A stretch of 43,476 nucleotides of DNA. It comes from JAEZJZ01 sp050949055 (GTDB taxonomy: Bacteria > Bacillota > UBA994 > UBA5500). The translations under genes were made by a program, and so were the position numbers. Where the stretch lies: positions 1 to 43,476 of the forward strand of contig JBMNFA010000005.1 of the NCBI GenBank assembly GCA_050949055.1, written 5' to 3'. Of this stretch, positions 41,425 through 43,476 are shown one piece after another. Each line of letters opens with the position of its first letter. Positions within the stretch are counted from its first letter, which is position 1. Below the pieces are notes generated by a model. The model saw nothing but the letters and a program-made list of their open reading frames with translations, ran no database searches and was not told where the DNA came from.

Positions 41425-41970
41425 TTACATCGCTAACTTATCGATCACAGCTTGGTCTATTTCGGCTCTCTCATCTGCAGCCAGCCACAAGTCATTGTGA
41501 TAAGTGTTGGCCGGGCCGTGGACCAACTTAACAATCATCCCCTCGGCCTTGGCATACTCCACCGCCGGCAGCAGGTCGCTATCGCCGGCCAGCAGGACCA
41601 CCCTGCTTACCCTCCCCCGGGCGATGATGCTAGCAATATCCAGCCCGATCTGCAGGTCCACCCGCTTCTGCACAAAATACGGCATGTCATTATAGTTCAT
41701 CCGGCGCTCCAAACGCCCCTCCCGCACGGTCATGCGTTCCAGGGAATTGAGAGCCATAAAAAACTTCTGCATCCCCCCAAAGCGCCTTTGCTCCTCCAAG
41801 GTGGGCTGGGGCGACTGCCAAGGCAGGCAGTCGTAGTAATATGCCCTCATCAAGCGCCCATCTGCTGCCCAAGATGCTAACGCCTGATAGTCTATTTTTG
41901 CGGTGCCGAAACTGTTGCGCAGGATTTGACTAAGGTAACCTCCATCAATAAATACCGCTGTATCGCTCAT
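41425..41970 (-). CDS. NYN-domain protein (LabA/DUF88, PIN-like nuclease fold)
   Basis: A 181-residue protein of the NYN family, PIN-like putative ribonucleases. Conserved acidic residues are in AVFIDGGYLSQ near the start, VDLQIGLDIASI in the middle and LLAGDSDLLPAVEYAK towards the end, which together form the metal site of the fold. The ATG at 41970 has GGGAGG 6 bases upstream; the frame continues to 41994 without a better start. The preceding small ORF ends 28 bases before it, so the two may be cotranscribed. Target RNA unknown. Confidence 0.9.
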   Translation of the reverse strand: MSDTAVFIDGGYLSQILRNSFGTAKIDYQALASWAADGRLMRAYYYDCLPWQSPQPTLEEQRRFGGMQKFFMALNSLERMTVREGRLERRMNYNDMPYFVQKRVDLQIGLDIASIIARGRVSRVVLLAGDSDLLPAVEYAKAEGMIVKLVHGPANTYHNDLWLAADERAEIDQAVIDKLAM

Positions 41971-41997
41971 TAGTGCCCTCCCGTCATGTGACATTTT

Positions 41998-42171
41998 TCA
42001 TGTCCATTGGCTGAAATGTTTTCCCTCACTGCTCAAGTATAAGTGATTTTCTGCGTCAATATAGCTCACCAGTATGTGTTGTTGGAAATTGGTTATCTTA
42101 TTGGCTTGCAGCACCATCGGCGCCACTCCCCATGAGTGCGCCAAGATTAATTTCTCTACAGATTCATACAT
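41998..42171 (-). CDS. Small ORF upstream of the NYN gene
   Basis: A 57-residue frame starting MYESVEKLILAHSWGVAP and ending SSEGKHFSQWT, with protein-like composition and no membrane segment. GGAGGA lies immediately before the ATG, closer than normal; an in-frame GTG at 42210 would add 13 residues, but its ribosome site is missing. I do not recognise a family. The same strand and short gap suggest an operon with the NYN gene. Confidence 0.4.
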   Translation of the reverse strand: MYESVEKLILAHSWGVAPMVLQANKITNFQQHILVSYIDAENHLYLSSEGKHFSQWT

Positions 42172-42205
42172 TCCTCCGCACTCGCCTAGATTTCTTGCCT
42201 CCTGT

Positions 42206-42258
42206 TGCACAATAGTCCTGTGGAAGAGACAAAATGCTCTCCCACAGGACTCTCTGTG
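42206..42258 (-). terminator. Hairpin after the beta-helix protein gene
   Basis: AGTCCTGTGG (42214-42223) pairs perfectly with CCACAGGACT (42242-42251), with GCACA / TGTGC extending outside. It lies between the stop of the beta-helix gene at 42343 and the small ORF. There is no T-tract. Confidence 0.5.
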
Positions 42259-42342
42259 CGTGGCTTTGTTAGCGTACTCCTATGAGTACATATTGGGCGG
42301 ACCGAATAGCCCAGCGCCAAAGCCGTTTCTAACCGTACTTCG

Positions 42343-43476
42343 CTAGTCCTCGTCGGGCACGAGATAACAGTGAATCACAGTATCTCCATTATGGCCTGGG
42401 ACCTCAAACAACTCGAGATCCCGAATCACGCCGTTCACCTGCGTGTTGGAGATGGATACTCTCTCGTTTTCGACCGTAGCTGCTTTGACGTAGACGACAT
42501 TGATCCTACCTCCGGGCACTTCCGCATAGGTGACGTTTGTGCCGTCAATGGTCACGGAACCGCCTGTCAGCAAGACAATTGGATACTCGTTGCTGAAGCT
42601 GTTGTCCTGAAAGCTGATATTGCCGGTTCTTCGTTGGCTCCAGCAATCATAGAACTCAATCCCAATCTGGCTGTCTCCAGTGAACGTGTTCCCTAGTACT
42701 TGGGCAGAGTTAACGACTCCACGGCCAAGATACACATGTTGATTGTTGTCGAAGGTGCATCCTATAATGGAGAGATCATCGATCTTGTTGTCACCCTCCA
42801 CCGCCCCGTTTAGCAGTGTCCGTTCCGAAAGGTAAATTGGGTAACTGAAATCCTCAAAGGTGCAATTGAGGAAGTCCAGCCTGACCACATGGGTTTGCGA
42901 CGACGCACGGAAACCGATCTTGCCGTTTCCTTTGAAGGTGATATTCTGAACACGTAGCTGTGCATTGTTGCCGAGAGGGAATGTATAGCTTTCACTATGT
43001 TTCGCGTCAATGATGGCAGGTTCCTCCCCAATGCCAACAAGGGACAGGGGCTTCCCGATATTAAGCGACTGAGTCAGCTCATGTGTCCCCGCGACAAGAA
43101 TGGTGTCATGGTCTTGCGCTTCAACAATGGCCTCCTGGATTGTTGTGTGCTTCTGGCCGCTACTGACATTGTATACTGGCGAACGGTAGTCCTTGACCTG
43201 ATACGCCGCCGTATAGTTGAAAGTGTTGTGCTCTACGAGATAATCGACCTCGTAGCCGTAGTCGGCTCCCGCAACAATTGTACCATCAGCAACGGCAATT
43301 CCTTCACCATCAGGCTGAATCGACACGAAGGTATTCCCCTCTGCATCCAGATACGTTTTCCATGTTCCCCCGATGCCCGCAAGGACGTTTTCGAAGCTGT
43401 TGCCTGTCGCAGTTAGGGCAACAGCTTCCGTCGCCGAACTGCCTCCACTGTGGGCGAAAATGCCCGTGGTCACATT
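42343..43476 (-). CDS. Right-handed beta-helix (pectate-lyase-like) surface protein, partial
   Basis: The C-terminal 377 residues of a larger protein that runs off the right edge; no true start is in the window. A stretch IQEAIVEAQDHDTILVAGTH is the typical opening of a parallel beta-helix domain (IQEAIVEA and DTILVAG), followed by coils with recurring N-x-F and C-T-F ladders (VQNITFKGNG, NCTFEDFSYPI, GCTFDNNQ, GNTFTGDSQ, DNSFSNEYP). Upstream repeats (GNSFENV, GNTFVSI, HNTFNYT) suggest another helix before it. Such proteins are usually extracellular and bind or cleave polysaccharide. No anchor or sorting signal is seen at the C-terminus. Confidence 0.85.
   Translation of the reverse strand, partial: NVTTGIFAHSGGSSATEAVALTATGNSFENVLAGIGGTWKTYLDAEGNTFVSIQPDGEGIAVADGTIVAGADYGYEVDYLVEHNTFNYTAAYQVKDYRSPVYNVSSGQKHTTIQEAIVEAQDHDTILVAGTHELTQSLNIGKPLSLVGIGEEPAIIDAKHSESYTFPLGNNAQLRVQNITFKGNGKIGFRASSQTHVVRLDFLNCTFEDFSYPIYLSERTLLNGAVEGDNKIDDLSIIGCTFDNNQHVYLGRGVVNSAQVLGNTFTGDSQIGIEFYDCWSQRRTGNISFQDNSFSNEYPIVLLTGGSVTIDGTNVTYAEVPGGRINVVYVKAATVENERVSISNTQVNGVIRDLELFEVPGHNGDTVIHCYLVPDED

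Noticed and set aside
1..43476. CRISPR arrays, tRNA or rRNA genes, prophage genes
   Set aside because: No regularly spaced direct repeats, cloverleaf sequences, ribosomal RNA signatures or phage structural genes were found on reading the window.

Overview
The window looks like a piece of chromosome from a Gram-positive bacterium of the Bacillota, probably a Clostridia-type lineage with moderately high GC (about 55-58% by eye). The evidence is strong AGGAGG ribosome binding sites, frequent GTG and TTG starts, many predicted lipoproteins, no outer-membrane proteins, and Firmicute-style small families: a YxlE-like PLDc_N protein, a LysM protein, DUF3899-like and DUF6305-like proteins. No rRNA, tRNA, CRISPR array or prophage was seen. 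One IS3-family insertion sequence is present.

Layout. 1-1820: edge fragment and an M20 amidohydrolase. 2044-6528 (+): a NarL-type two-component system followed by a YxlEFG-like ABC-2 exporter cassette, with a candidate operator in front of it. 6596-7231 (+): a LysM protein. 7327-12168 (-): a gamma-glutamyltransferase (GGT) and a tripartite tricarboxylate transporter (tctCBA) whose tctC is frameshifted. 12546-16033 (+): two small genes and two FtsX-type permeases without an ATPase. 16633-37294 (-): a 21-kb block of peptide and acyl-amino-acid genes. 37377-39275: the IS3 element. 39440-40843 (-): another amidohydrolase. 41425-42171 (-): a NYN-domain protein and a small ORF. 42343 to the right edge (-): part of a beta-helix surface protein.

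The 21-kb block is the most interesting part. Read along the minus strand it is: M20 amidohydrolase; small membrane protein plus oppA-B-C-D-F (copy 2); GGT plus DUF6305-like lipoprotein plus histidine kinase plus response regulator; small membrane protein plus oppA-B-C-D-F (copy 1) plus D-aminoacylase. Both GGTs lack a signal peptide. The picture is uptake of oligopeptides or acylated/gamma-glutamyl compounds through two diverged Opp systems, followed by cytoplasmic hydrolysis by GGTs, M20 deacylases and D-amino-acid deacylases. A three-component sensor (lipoprotein, kinase, regulator) sits in the middle. A 19-bp motif with one mismatch lies upstream of both the GGT/sensor operon and opp operon 1, which suggests that the sensor controls both. 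The substrate is not known; peptides carrying D- or gamma-linked residues, such as cell-wall peptides or poly-gamma-glutamate, are a hypothesis.

Other recurring structure: a stable hairpin follows each of the three substrate-binding-protein genes before its permease genes; a dispersed repeat family (core GCTTCGACAAGCTCAG) and a GGGGACGGTT motif occur in several intergenic regions.
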